A stretch of 64,000 nucleotides of DNA from an uncultured Christensenella sp. (lineage in GTDB: Bacteria; Bacillota; Clostridia; Christensenellales; UBA1242), in contig CASGDZ010000004.1 of NCBI GenBank assembly GCA_949300385.1, forward strand, positions 19,659 to 83,658, written 5' to 3'. The position numbers and the translations under genes are program-made. Under the pieces are notes generated by a model. The model made no database searches. It had not been told where the DNA came from and saw nothing but the letters and a program-made list of their open reading frames with translations. Shown here one piece after another: positions 58,940-64,000 of the stretch. Within the stretch, counting starts at the first letter, position 1; each line of letters opens with the position of its first letter.

Positions 58940-59902
58940 ATGAAAGGTTGGTTGTTTACAAAAACAGGAGTTGCTCCAAAATTAATTGAAAAGGAAGATC
59001 CTATTCCAAAAGATGATGAAGTTGTCTTAGATATCAAAGCGGCAGGATTATGTCATTCTGATGTGTCCGCACTTGAAGATCCATCGTGGATGAATTTAAT
59101 CACGGCTGCACCTGTGATCTTTGGTCACGAATGTGCAGGTGTTGTCTCAAAAGTCGGCAAAAAGGTTAAGAATTTAAAGAAAGGTGACCGCGTAGGCGTA
59201 TCTCCTCAGAATCCTGAAAAGCCACTCGACGCAATCGGATATGTTCGAGATGGCGGTTATGCAACGAAACTCGCCGTCCCTGCTGTTCAATGCGTTCCTA
59301 TCCCTGATAAAGTAAGTTTTATTGAGGGTGCTGCCGCAACCGACGCAGGTATGACATCATATCATGCATTATTCACTGTCGGTAAAGCAAAGCGCGGAAT
59401 GAAAGTTGGCATAATAGGTATAGGCGGTTTAGGACAATTTGCCGCTCAAATGGCTTTAATTAAGGGTTGTAAAGTTTACGCAGTAGATATAAACGAGGAC
59501 GCTAGAAAATATGCAAAATCAATCGGTTGTGAAAAAGTTTACTCAGATGTATTAGAACTCGAAAAAGACGCACCAGAGTTAATAGTTGACTATGCCGGCA
59601 CAGGTAAAACTACTAGTGACTCAATTAAAGCGGTAGCATTTAAAGGAACGGTAGTAATTGTTGGTATGGCGAAACTTGAAGCAAATATTGACACATATCT
59701 CATGATCACCAAACAATTGACGGTTAAAGGAAGCAACGGCGGAAATCCTGACGATATTAAGGGCGTATACAAGTTCTTTGAAACAGGTAAATTAAAACCC
59801 GAACTCTCGACTATTCCTTTCGAAGAGATTGATAAAGGTCTAAAGAAATTAAAAGAAAATAAAGTCAAAGGCAGATTAGTCGCTGTAATCAATGATAAAT
59901 AA
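58940..59902 (+). CDS. zinc-type (MDR) alcohol dehydrogenase-like protein
   Basis: A 320-residue medium-chain dehydrogenase/reductase. Catalytic-zinc ligands are visible in GLCHSD and GHECAGVV, and the NAD(P)-binding Rossmann motif is GIGGLGQFAA near 160. The four-Cys lobe that binds structural zinc is absent; the region after GDRVGVSPQ has no cysteines, and the protein is 20-30 residues shorter than typical members. Such compact forms include reductases of aldehydes and quinones, so the substrate is open. ATG 58940 follows AAGGGGGA. A promoter with an operator-like palindrome suggests regulated expression. The gene is monocistronic, and its GC content looks higher than its surroundings. Confidence 0.85.
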   Translation: MKGWLFTKTGVAPKLIEKEDPIPKDDEVVLDIKAAGLCHSDVSALEDPSWMNLITAAPVIFGHECAGVVSKVGKKVKNLKKGDRVGVSPQNPEKPLDAIGYVRDGGYATKLAVPAVQCVPIPDKVSFIEGAAATDAGMTSYHALFTVGKAKRGMKVGIIGIGGLGQFAAQMALIKGCKVYAVDINEDARKYAKSIGCEKVYSDVLELEKDAPELIVDYAGTGKTTSDSIKAVAFKGTVVIVGMAKLEANIDTYLMITKQLTVKGSNGGNPDDIKGVYKFFETGKLKPELSTIPFEEIDKGLKKLKENKVKGRLVAVINDK

Positions 59903-59955
59903 TATAAATATAAATGAATGAACTTTATTATTTTTTAATAAAAACTTAGTAAAAT

Positions 59956-60006
59956 AAAAAAATAGTTGATACCATGGCTTAAAATCAGTCAAATCAACTA
60001 TTTTTT
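59956..60006 (+). terminator. terminator between the dehydrogenase gene and hflX
   Basis: TAGTTGA (59963-59969) and TCAACTA (59994-60000) arms with flanking A and T runs and a 24-nt loop. It can serve both converging genes. Confidence 0.7.
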
Positions 60007-60069
60007 ATTATACAAAATAATAAATGTTGCTCAGACAATTATTTTGTTTTATGCTTTATAATAATTATT

Positions 60070-61167
60070 TTATCTGTATTTTGGTATAGATTGAATTCTT
60101 TCCCTTATCATTTCTTTTAATTGTACAACATTCGTTCCATATCTTGCCTCAATATAGCATGTATCATATGGATATTTCTTTAAATTTTCTAGTTCACTTT
60201 GTGATATTTTATCCATTTTGTTATACACTAAAATTACTTTTGATTTATCTATATTTAATCGTTCAAACTCTTTTTCCACTACTTCTATTTGTTCGTACTT
60301 ATGTTCGTCACTAGCGTCTACTACCATAAGCAAGACATCTGCGTCAAGCGTCTCTTCAAGTGTAGCCGAAAAGGCGTGCATAAGTTCGTGCGGAAGGTTA
60401 GATACAAAACCTACTGTATCGATAAGTACATACTCTACCCCTTCATCCCAAACGCGCTTAGTAAGGACATCAAGAGTAGCAAAAAGTCTATCATCAGCGT
60501 AAGTACCTGCCTTTGCAATAGAGTTCATTAAAGTGGACTTACCCGCATTTGTATAACCGACGAGCGCAACGCTATGCATATTGCTTAAGCGCTGTTTTCG
60601 TGTAGTTTGCCTGCGTTTTTGAACTTCTTTAATTTCTTTTTCAAGTCGAACAATGGAATCTTGAATTTTTCTTTTATCCAATTCCAATTTAGTTTCACCC
60701 GTTCCGCGCATGCCAACACCTGTGCTAGCACGCTCACTATTCATGTTTAGCAAGGCAAGACGCGGAAGAGTATATTTAAGTTGTGCCAACTCAACCTGCA
60801 ATTTACCTTCACTAGATTTTGCTCTTCCCGCAAAAATATCTAGAATTAGCATAGTCCTATCAATGACTTTTACGCCAATAATTTCTGCCAAATTTCGAAG
60901 TTGCGAACCTGTGAGCGGACAATCAAAAATCACTACACTTGCGCCAAAACTTGCGACTTCATCGCGAATTTCTTCAACTTTTCCTATACCCATATATGTT
61001 CGCGCGTTTATTTCTTTTAATAAAAACACATTGCATTTTACTACATCAAGGAGCGCAGATTCGCTTAATAAAATCAATTCTTTTGACCTATATTCAGACT
61101 CATGTAAACTAACATACGGGCATACCAAATATGCTTTTTCTTTTATAATTTCATTATTTTCTGTCAT
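60070..61167 (-). CDS. hflX: ribosome-splitting GTPase HflX
   Basis: GTPase that splits stalled or hibernating 70S ribosomes under stress. The 365-residue protein has the N-terminal nucleotide-binding domain and the Gly-rich linker [22 protein letters not shown] coiled coil with basic residues ([10 protein letters not shown]) leads into the G domain, with G1 [10 protein letters not shown]3 DTVGF and G4 NKMD. ATG 61167 follows AAGGAGAG. The transcript has a leader of about 200 nt with a short open frame and hairpins, suggesting translation-sensitive control. The C-terminal region is short, as in many Bacillota. Confidence 0.96.
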   Translation of the reverse strand: MTENNEIIKEKAYLVCPYVSLHESEYRSKELILLSESALLDVVKCNVFLLKEINARTYMGIGKVEEIRDEVASFGASVVIFDCPLTGSQLRNLAEIIGVKVIDRTMLILDIFAGRAKSSEGKLQVELAQLKYTLPRLALLNMNSERASTGVGMRGTGETKLELDKRKIQDSIVRLEKEIKEVQKRRQTTRKQRLSNMHSVALVGYTNAGKSTLMNSIAKAGTYADDRLFATLDVLTKRVWDEGVEYVLIDTVGFVSNLPHELMHAFSATLEETLDADVLLMVVDASDEHKYEQIEVVEKEFERLNIDKSKVILVYNKMDKISQSELENLKKYPYDTCYIEARYGTNVVQLKEMIRERIQSIPKYR

Positions 61168-61264
61168 AATTCAACTCTCCTTTATAAAAATCAGTTTTAC
61201 AAACTATAATAATCTACATTCACAAAATAAATAAAAGAAAAAAGAAAGTTGACAATCAAAATCT

Positions 61265-61300
61265 TAAATAAAAATGCATTAGGCGCCCAATTATATTTTT
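61265..61300 (-). promoter_or_regulatory. candidate attenuator hairpin in the hflX leader
   Basis: On the minus strand, an imperfect stem pairs AAAAAT and ATTGG with CTAAT and ATTTTT around a GCGC loop, followed by a T-rich stretch. It lies between the leader ORF and hflX. Its strength as a terminator is uncertain. Confidence 0.3.
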
Positions 61301-61319
61301 GATGTTAGATCTTTATCTA

Positions 61320-61352
61320 TTAATTATTTTGTGAGATTACAAAACTAACCAC
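61320..61352 (-). CDS. hflX leader peptide (10 codons)
   Basis: A tiny frame, MVSFVISQNN, starts with GTG at 61352. A perfect GGAGG (plus 61359-61363) sits 6 nt upstream, a better ribosome binding site than that of hflX itself. It lies about 20 nt into the predicted hflX transcript. Its start codon falls in the loop of a TGTGAG/CTCACA hairpin. Short upstream ORFs with strong sites are known to sense ribosome inhibition in front of hflX-type and antibiotic-resistance genes in Listeria and relatives. That this one works the same way is inference. Confidence 0.5.
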   Translation of the reverse strand: MVSFVISQNN

Positions 61353-61377
61353 CTCACACCTCCAAAAATGTACTTTT

Positions 61378-61406
61378 ATAATATGAAAATTTCGTGTTTT
61401 TGTCAA
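61378..61406 (-). promoter_or_regulatory. promoter of the hflX leader transcript
   Basis: Minus-strand TTGACA (plus 61401-61406), 17-nt spacer, TATTAT (plus 61378-61383). The predicted start is near 61371, giving a leader of about 200 nt. Confidence 0.75.
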
Positions 61407-61455
61407 GCAATTTTACGATTAGAGATTGTTTAAATGACTAATTTTTAATATATTA

Positions 61456-61484
61456 TTGCAAATTTTTAGCATTTTTGCTATAAT
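61456..61484 (+). promoter_or_regulatory. promoter of the leaderless YycJ-like gene
   Basis: TTGCAA (61456-61461), 17-nt spacer, TATAAT (61479-61484) with TG extended -10. Six bases follow, and then the ATG at 61491. Confidence 0.75.
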
Positions 61485-61490
61485 GAGTAT

Positions 61491-62297
61491 ATGCGCGTAT
61501 GTAATCTAGCGAGCGGTAGCAAAGGCAACTCTACATACATCGAGAGCGATACAACAAGAATTTTAATAGATAATGGAAAACCATTATCTTATATTTTTGA
61601 TCGCCTTAATGAATTAAATGTTCCGCCTGAAAAAATTGACGCCATTTTAATCACGCACGAACATGGCGACCATATAAAAGGTATAGAGAAATTTGCGCGT
61701 ACATATAACACAAAAGTATATGCACATATGTCCATTCGTGAGATATTATTACATCAACTTAAAATTTCTCACGATCAATTCGTATTTTTTGATTCAAATT
61801 TCACAATAGGTGATTTAGAAATACAACCCTTCCCACTCCCACACGATAGCAAATATTGTATAGGTTATCGCATAGCGGAAGAAGACGCGGTTGTATCAAT
61901 ATGTACCGACTTAGGTCAATTTAATGATTCAACATATGAAATGATTAAATCAAGCGCGCTTGTATATTTGGAGTCAAACTACGACTCTGAAATGCTCATG
62001 TCGTATCCAAACTATCCGCCGTTTTTAAAACGCCGAATTAATGGTACACATGGTCATTTGTCCAACCTTGCATGCGCTAAGGCGATAGAGAAATTAGTTA
62101 AAACGGGCACTCGACTTGTAGTCCTATCCCATATTAGCGAACATAGTAACACAATAAATCTCGCAGTGAGTACGATTGTAAATTATTTGGAGAACAAAGA
62201 TATTATTCCTAATAGGGATATAAAACTCGATGTCGCTTATCAGGACCATAGAGGGACAATATATCGAATAACGCCAACCAGTAAAAAGAAATTTTAA
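61491..62297 (+). CDS. YycJ/WalJ-like metallo-beta-lactamase-fold hydrolase
   Basis: A 268-residue metallo-hydrolase. The N-terminus MRVCNLASGSKGNSTYIE and the metal-binding motif THEHGDH, followed later by NGTHGHLS and VLSHISEHSN, match the YycJ (WalJ) branch. That branch is usually linked to the WalRK wall-stress genes and proposed to act on nucleic acid. Here no walRK is present. The ATG at 61491 has no ribosome binding site, and the promoter puts +1 on its A, so the mRNA is predicted leaderless. The start is supported by the conserved N-terminus. A terminator follows, so it is monocistronic. Confidence 0.88.
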   Translation: MRVCNLASGSKGNSTYIESDTTRILIDNGKPLSYIFDRLNELNVPPEKIDAILITHEHGDHIKGIEKFARTYNTKVYAHMSIREILLHQLKISHDQFVFFDSNFTIGDLEIQPFPLPHDSKYCIGYRIAEEDAVVSICTDLGQFNDSTYEMIKSSALVYLESNYDSEMLMSYPNYPPFLKRRINGTHGHLSNLACAKAIEKLVKTGTRLVVLSHISEHSNTINLAVSTIVNYLENKDIIPNRDIKLDVAYQDHRGTIYRITPTSKKKF

Positions 62298-62341
62298 ATG
62301 AAATTCAACTCACTATCATGCCATAATGAAATTTATATGTA

Positions 62342-62371
62342 AATTTTCCGTTTTAGCGGAAAATTTTTTTG
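62342..62371 (+). terminator. terminator of the YycJ-like gene
   Basis: Stem ATTTTCCG/CGGAAAAT (62343-62350 with 62357-62364) and seven T. The 140 nt beyond it are A/T-rich with nothing recognisable. Confidence 0.85.
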
Positions 62372-62506
62372 TTTACGAATAAAATAAAACTATATTGACT
62401 TAAAAAAATTTAAAAATTTTTAATAAATTATATAAAATATTACTATTTTTAACAATATTTCCTTTAATTTTTTAAAATTTATAAAAATTTTCCTGTTAAA
62501 GTAAAA

Positions 62507-63097
62507 TTAGTTGATAGAGAAATCTATTCTAAAATATCCTTGTCCCATCTTACATAATGGACAGGTCTTTGGTGCTAATTTGCCTAAAATTATCGTGCCA
62601 CATTCATCACATTTAAAGGCATGTTCACCAGAATTAGACTTGTATAGTGAATTTGATTTTAAACTTTCCGCCAATTTCTCTAATGTCCTTTGATGCGTCT
62701 TCTCTACTTTTGAAACCATATCGAAAAGATCAGCCACATCTTTAAATCCCTCATCTCTTGCGATGTCTGCAAATTTAGGATATATGCTATCACTACTCAT
62801 TTGTTCATTGTTTGCTTCAAAAGTTAAAGTTTCCTGTAATGTACCTGACTTATAAGGGTATCCCGCAGTAATTTGAATATTTTGAACATTCTGACCACCT
62901 AACTCACCAATCTTTTGAAAGAACTGCTTAGCATGTGCCATTTCGTTATGTGCGAGCGTTCTAATAACCATGCTCATATATTGATAACCTTGTTGTTGCG
63001 CCATTTGTGCTAAAAATTGATATCTTGCACCCTCCTGACATTCCGCAGCAAATGAGCGTGCTAAATTTTCTTTTGTTTTTGACATTTGAAAATCCAT
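62507..63097 (-). CDS. rubrerythrin
   Basis: Non-haem iron peroxidase that protects anaerobes from hydrogen peroxide. The start is placed at ATG 63097 (MDFQMSKTKENLARSF) behind GGAGG; upstream in-frame ATGs lie at or before that site. The 196-residue protein has a ferritin-like di-iron domain with ligands in AAECQEGARY, HNEMAHAKQF and VEKTHQRTL. A C-terminal rubredoxin-like centre follows with CDECG and CPLC. Length is normal. It is monocistronic, divergent from the tRNA region, and supports an anaerobic lifestyle. Confidence 0.94.
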   Translation of the reverse strand: MDFQMSKTKENLARSFAAECQEGARYQFLAQMAQQQGYQYMSMVIRTLAHNEMAHAKQFFQKIGELGGQNVQNIQITAGYPYKSGTLQETLTFEANNEQMSSDSIYPKFADIARDEGFKDVADLFDMVSKVEKTHQRTLEKLAESLKSNSLYKSNSGEHAFKCDECGTIILGKLAPKTCPLCKMGQGYFRIDFSIN

Positions 63098-63187
63098 ATT
63101 AACCTCCATAAAATTATTTTCCAAAAGGTTAAAATTTAAACGGATATAATAAAAATTAAAAAAAACTAAAAAACTTTATAAAAATTA

Positions 63188-63216
63188 TTGACAAATACTT
63201 CGATAGTTGGTAAAAT
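63188..63216 (+). promoter_or_regulatory. promoter of tRNA-Ala
   Basis: TTGACA (63188-63193), 17-nt spacer, TAAAAT (63211-63216). The tRNA begins 18 nt after the -10. Confidence 0.8.
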
Positions 63217-63233
63217 AAGAATGCGTTTTGTAT

Positions 63234-63310
63234 GGGGGATTAGCTCAGTTGGCTAGAGCACTTGCCTTGCAAGCAAGGGGTCATCGGTTCGAATCCGATA
63301 TTCTCCACCA
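63234..63310 (+). tRNA. tRNA-Ala (TGC)
   Basis: A complete 77-nt cloverleaf. The acceptor stem is GGGGGAT/ATTCTCC with two G-U pairs, and the D arm is GCTC...GAGC. The anticodon stem is CTTGC/GCAAG around loop CTTGCAA (anticodon TGC). The T arm is ATCGG/CCGAT with loop TTCGAAT. Discriminator A and a genome-encoded CCA complete the end. It has its own promoter and is followed at once by three short repeats that copy its acceptor end. Confidence 0.97.
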
Positions 63311-63397
63311 AGCGGTGAGAATGGACTTATTCGATACCAAGCGGTGAGAATGGACTTATTCTCCACCAAATGGTGAGAATGTACATATTCTTCACCA
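63311..63397 (+). repeat. three 29-nt tandem repeats, each ending in ACCA like the tRNA-Ala 3' end
   Basis: Exact 29-nt units at 63311-63339, 63340-63368 and 63369-63397 abut the tRNA CCA without a gap. Each has a GGTGAGAAT arm, a 6-nt loop and a returning arm that ends in ACCA. Unit 2 ends ATTCTCCACCA, identical to the last 11 nt of the tRNA. Each unit can fold alone as an acceptor-like minihelix, or its 5' arm can pair with the preceding ATTCTCCACC. Unit 1 (ATTCGATACCA) and unit 3 (ATTCTTCACCA) differ in the arm but keep ACCA. Confidence 0.85.
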
Positions 63398-63443
63398 AAC
63401 ATGATTATATGTTAAAATAACGATAATCAGCCCATAAATGTGC

Positions 63444-63449
63444 TAGAAT
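63444..63449 (+). promoter_or_regulatory. possible extended -10 before the tRNA-Ile-like copies
   Basis: TAGAAT with TGC directly upstream (63441-63449). No -35 is visible at the right distance, so this is weak. Confidence 0.3.
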
Positions 63450-63465
63450 ACGATTCTACACAATT

Positions 63466-63512
63466 ATATAGAGATGTAGCTCAGCAGGTTAGAGCACCAC
63501 CCTGATAAGGTG
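63466..63512 (+). pseudogene. tRNA-Ile (GAT) fragment, 5' half only
   Basis: 47 nt that match the second copy (63568-63614) with one mismatch. They cover the 5' acceptor strand, the D arm and the full anticodon arm (CCACC CTGATAA GGTGG, anticodon GAT). The variable region and T arm are missing, and the sequence switches directly to AATTTGACC. It cannot make a tRNA. Confidence 0.8.
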
Positions 63513-63567
63513 AATTTGACCACTTTGAGCACGCCAACGAGAGTTGCTAAACTCGTTAAAACAAACC

Positions 63568-63637
63568 ATATAGAGATGTAGCTCAGCCGGTTAGAGCACC
63601 ACCCTGATAAGGTGGGGGTCGGTGGTTCGAGTCCACA
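63568..63637 (+). pseudogene. tRNA-Ile (GAT) copy lacking a matching 3' acceptor strand
   Basis: The second copy has D, anticodon (GAT) and T arms (GGTGG TTCGAGT CCACA). The 5' acceptor strand AGAGATG should be answered by about CATCTCT and CCA. Instead the T arm runs straight into AATTTGA and a terminator hairpin. Homology tools may call it a tRNA, but without the acceptor end it should not be aminoacylated. It could be a relic, an att-site remnant or a tRNA-like non-coding RNA. Confidence 0.7.
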
Positions 63638-63641
63638 AATT

Positions 63642-63669
63642 TGAGAGCAAAAATTGCTCTCATTTTTTT
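63642..63669 (+). terminator. terminator after the tRNA-Ile-like copy
   Basis: Stem TGAGAGCAA/TTGCTCTCA with a 3-nt loop, then seven T. It begins 5 nt after the T arm of the broken tRNA. Confidence 0.85.
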
Positions 63670-63675
63670 ATTTAA

Positions 63676-63718
63676 AAAATCGCTATAAGTCTTATAAATA
63701 AAGGGTTGTAGCGATTTT
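63676..63718. other. 10-bp inverted repeat with 23-nt loop
   Basis: AAAATCGCTA (63676-63685) and TAGCGATTTT (63709-63718) form a perfect stem, with TAAG/CTTA able to pair inside the loop. It has no gene next to it on either strand, so it may be a terminator remnant or part of a mobile-element end. Confidence 0.4.
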
Positions 63719-63776
63719 GAATTTAAAACATAAAACAAAAAAATACAGATTTTTAAACATTAAAAAATTCATCATT

Positions 63777-63937
63777 TTACTGTTGCAAATATACCTAAAA
63801 TTTGTTGCAAATGTTTTTTAAGACAATTTTGAGCAAAAAAAATAGACCGAAATAATCTAATTTTACTTTCGGTCTAAATCTTTATAAAACTATCTAAAAC
63901 TGATATATTTGCAACAATTTGCAACAAATTGCAACAG
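63777..63937. repeat. cluster of TGTTGCAA repeats in inverted orientation
   Basis: Two copies of TGTTGCAAA lie on the plus strand (about 63780-63790 and 63802-63811). Three copies of TTGCAACA/G follow in the opposite orientation (about 63909-63937). The outer copies extend to TTTACTGTTGCAA and TTGCAACAGTAAA, making the cluster an imperfect palindrome around a terminator. This fits protein-binding iterons or recombination arm sites. Confidence 0.5.
63834..63876 (-). terminator. terminator of the gene entering from the right
   Basis: A 10-bp stem (63843-63852 with 63867-63876, 14-nt loop), followed by eight T on the minus strand. It is about 65 nt past the stop codon at 63943. Confidence 0.75.
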
Positions 63938-63942
63938 TAAAT

Positions 63943-64000
63943 TTACATCTCAAAATCTTTTTCTCTTTTTCGTTTTCTTCTTTCTCTTTCTTCCTTTTCT
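63943..64000 (-). CDS. C-terminal tail of an unknown protein (runs in from right)
   Basis: An open frame on the minus strand from the right edge ends with TAA at 63943-63945. The visible tail, about 18 residues, is highly charged (Lys, Arg and Glu) and ends in DFEM. A strong terminator on the same strand downstream supports a real gene end. The protein cannot be identified from this. Its place beside broken tRNA copies and repeats makes an integrase or other element gene possible, but nothing in the tail shows it. Confidence 0.4.
   Translation of the reverse strand, partial: EKEERERRKRKREKDFEM

Overview
The window is AT-rich (low GC by eye; not computed). It reads with the standard bacterial code and mostly AGGAGG-type ribosome binding sites. 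Gene content (sepF, tig-clpP-clpX, a SpoVB-like flippase, DUF421/DUF4363, rubrerythrin, a YycJ-like hydrolase) points to an anaerobic, Gram-positive-type Bacillota, probably an uncultured Clostridia-like lineage. No complete insertion sequence, prophage or CRISPR array is visible. Most of it is ordinary chromosome, and the accessory-looking part is the last ~0.8 kb.

Layout. 1-302: truncated GNAT acetyltransferase. 484-2528: a 16S rRNA gene on the minus strand with tandem promoters and its own terminator, so not joined to 23S/5S. 2.7-4.4 kb: a membrane-anchored repeat protein and a leaderless Smr-domain gene. 4.5-7.8 kb: tig-clpP-clpX. 7.8-10.5 kb: small membrane proteins, then a cell-envelope operon (80-aa protein, sepF, lspA, rluD). 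10.6-21.0 kb: a 3476-residue surface protein. 21.4-25.0 kb: leaderless rsmA, a candidate small RNA and valS. 25.2-28.8 kb: groS-groL, a SPOR-like membrane protein and a pair of half-size TauE/SafE transporters. 28.9-35.2 kb: a 1044-aa surface protein, a LysM protein, the SpoVB-like flippase and DUF421-DUF4363. 35.3-42.9 kb: uvrA, pepF, two tail-anchored winged-helix-like proteins and uvrB. 43.0-49.2 kb: pyrophosphatase, a 1234-aa surface protein, a HicB-like two-gene unit and a small unknown gene. 49.5-58.3 kb: rpoB-rpoC and two unknown genes. 58.4-63.1 kb: a Cys-rich microprotein, a zinc alcohol dehydrogenase, hflX with a candidate attenuator leader, a YycJ-like hydrolase and rubrerythrin. 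63.2-64.0 kb: tRNA-Ala followed by three 29-nt CCA-ended repeats, two 3'-defective tRNA-Ile copies, TTGCAA-type repeats and the tail of a gene entering from the right.

Themes. Transcription signals are unusually easy to read: many sigma-A-type promoters have a 17-nt spacer. A TTGCAA -35 variant recurs, often with an extended -10. At rsmA, the Smr gene and the YycJ-like gene the promoter places +1 on the start codon, which implies leaderless mRNAs in a genome that otherwise uses Shine-Dalgarno sites. Several terminators begin inside the stop codon. Three large exported proteins lack LPXTG motifs and appear to be held by N- or C-terminal membrane helices. The strongest candidates for something new are the tRNA-Ala CCA-ended repeats with the neighbouring broken tRNA-Ile copies, the leaderless gene set, the hflX leader peptide, the tail-anchored winged-helix pair before uvrB, and the HicB-like unit whose partner is not HicA.
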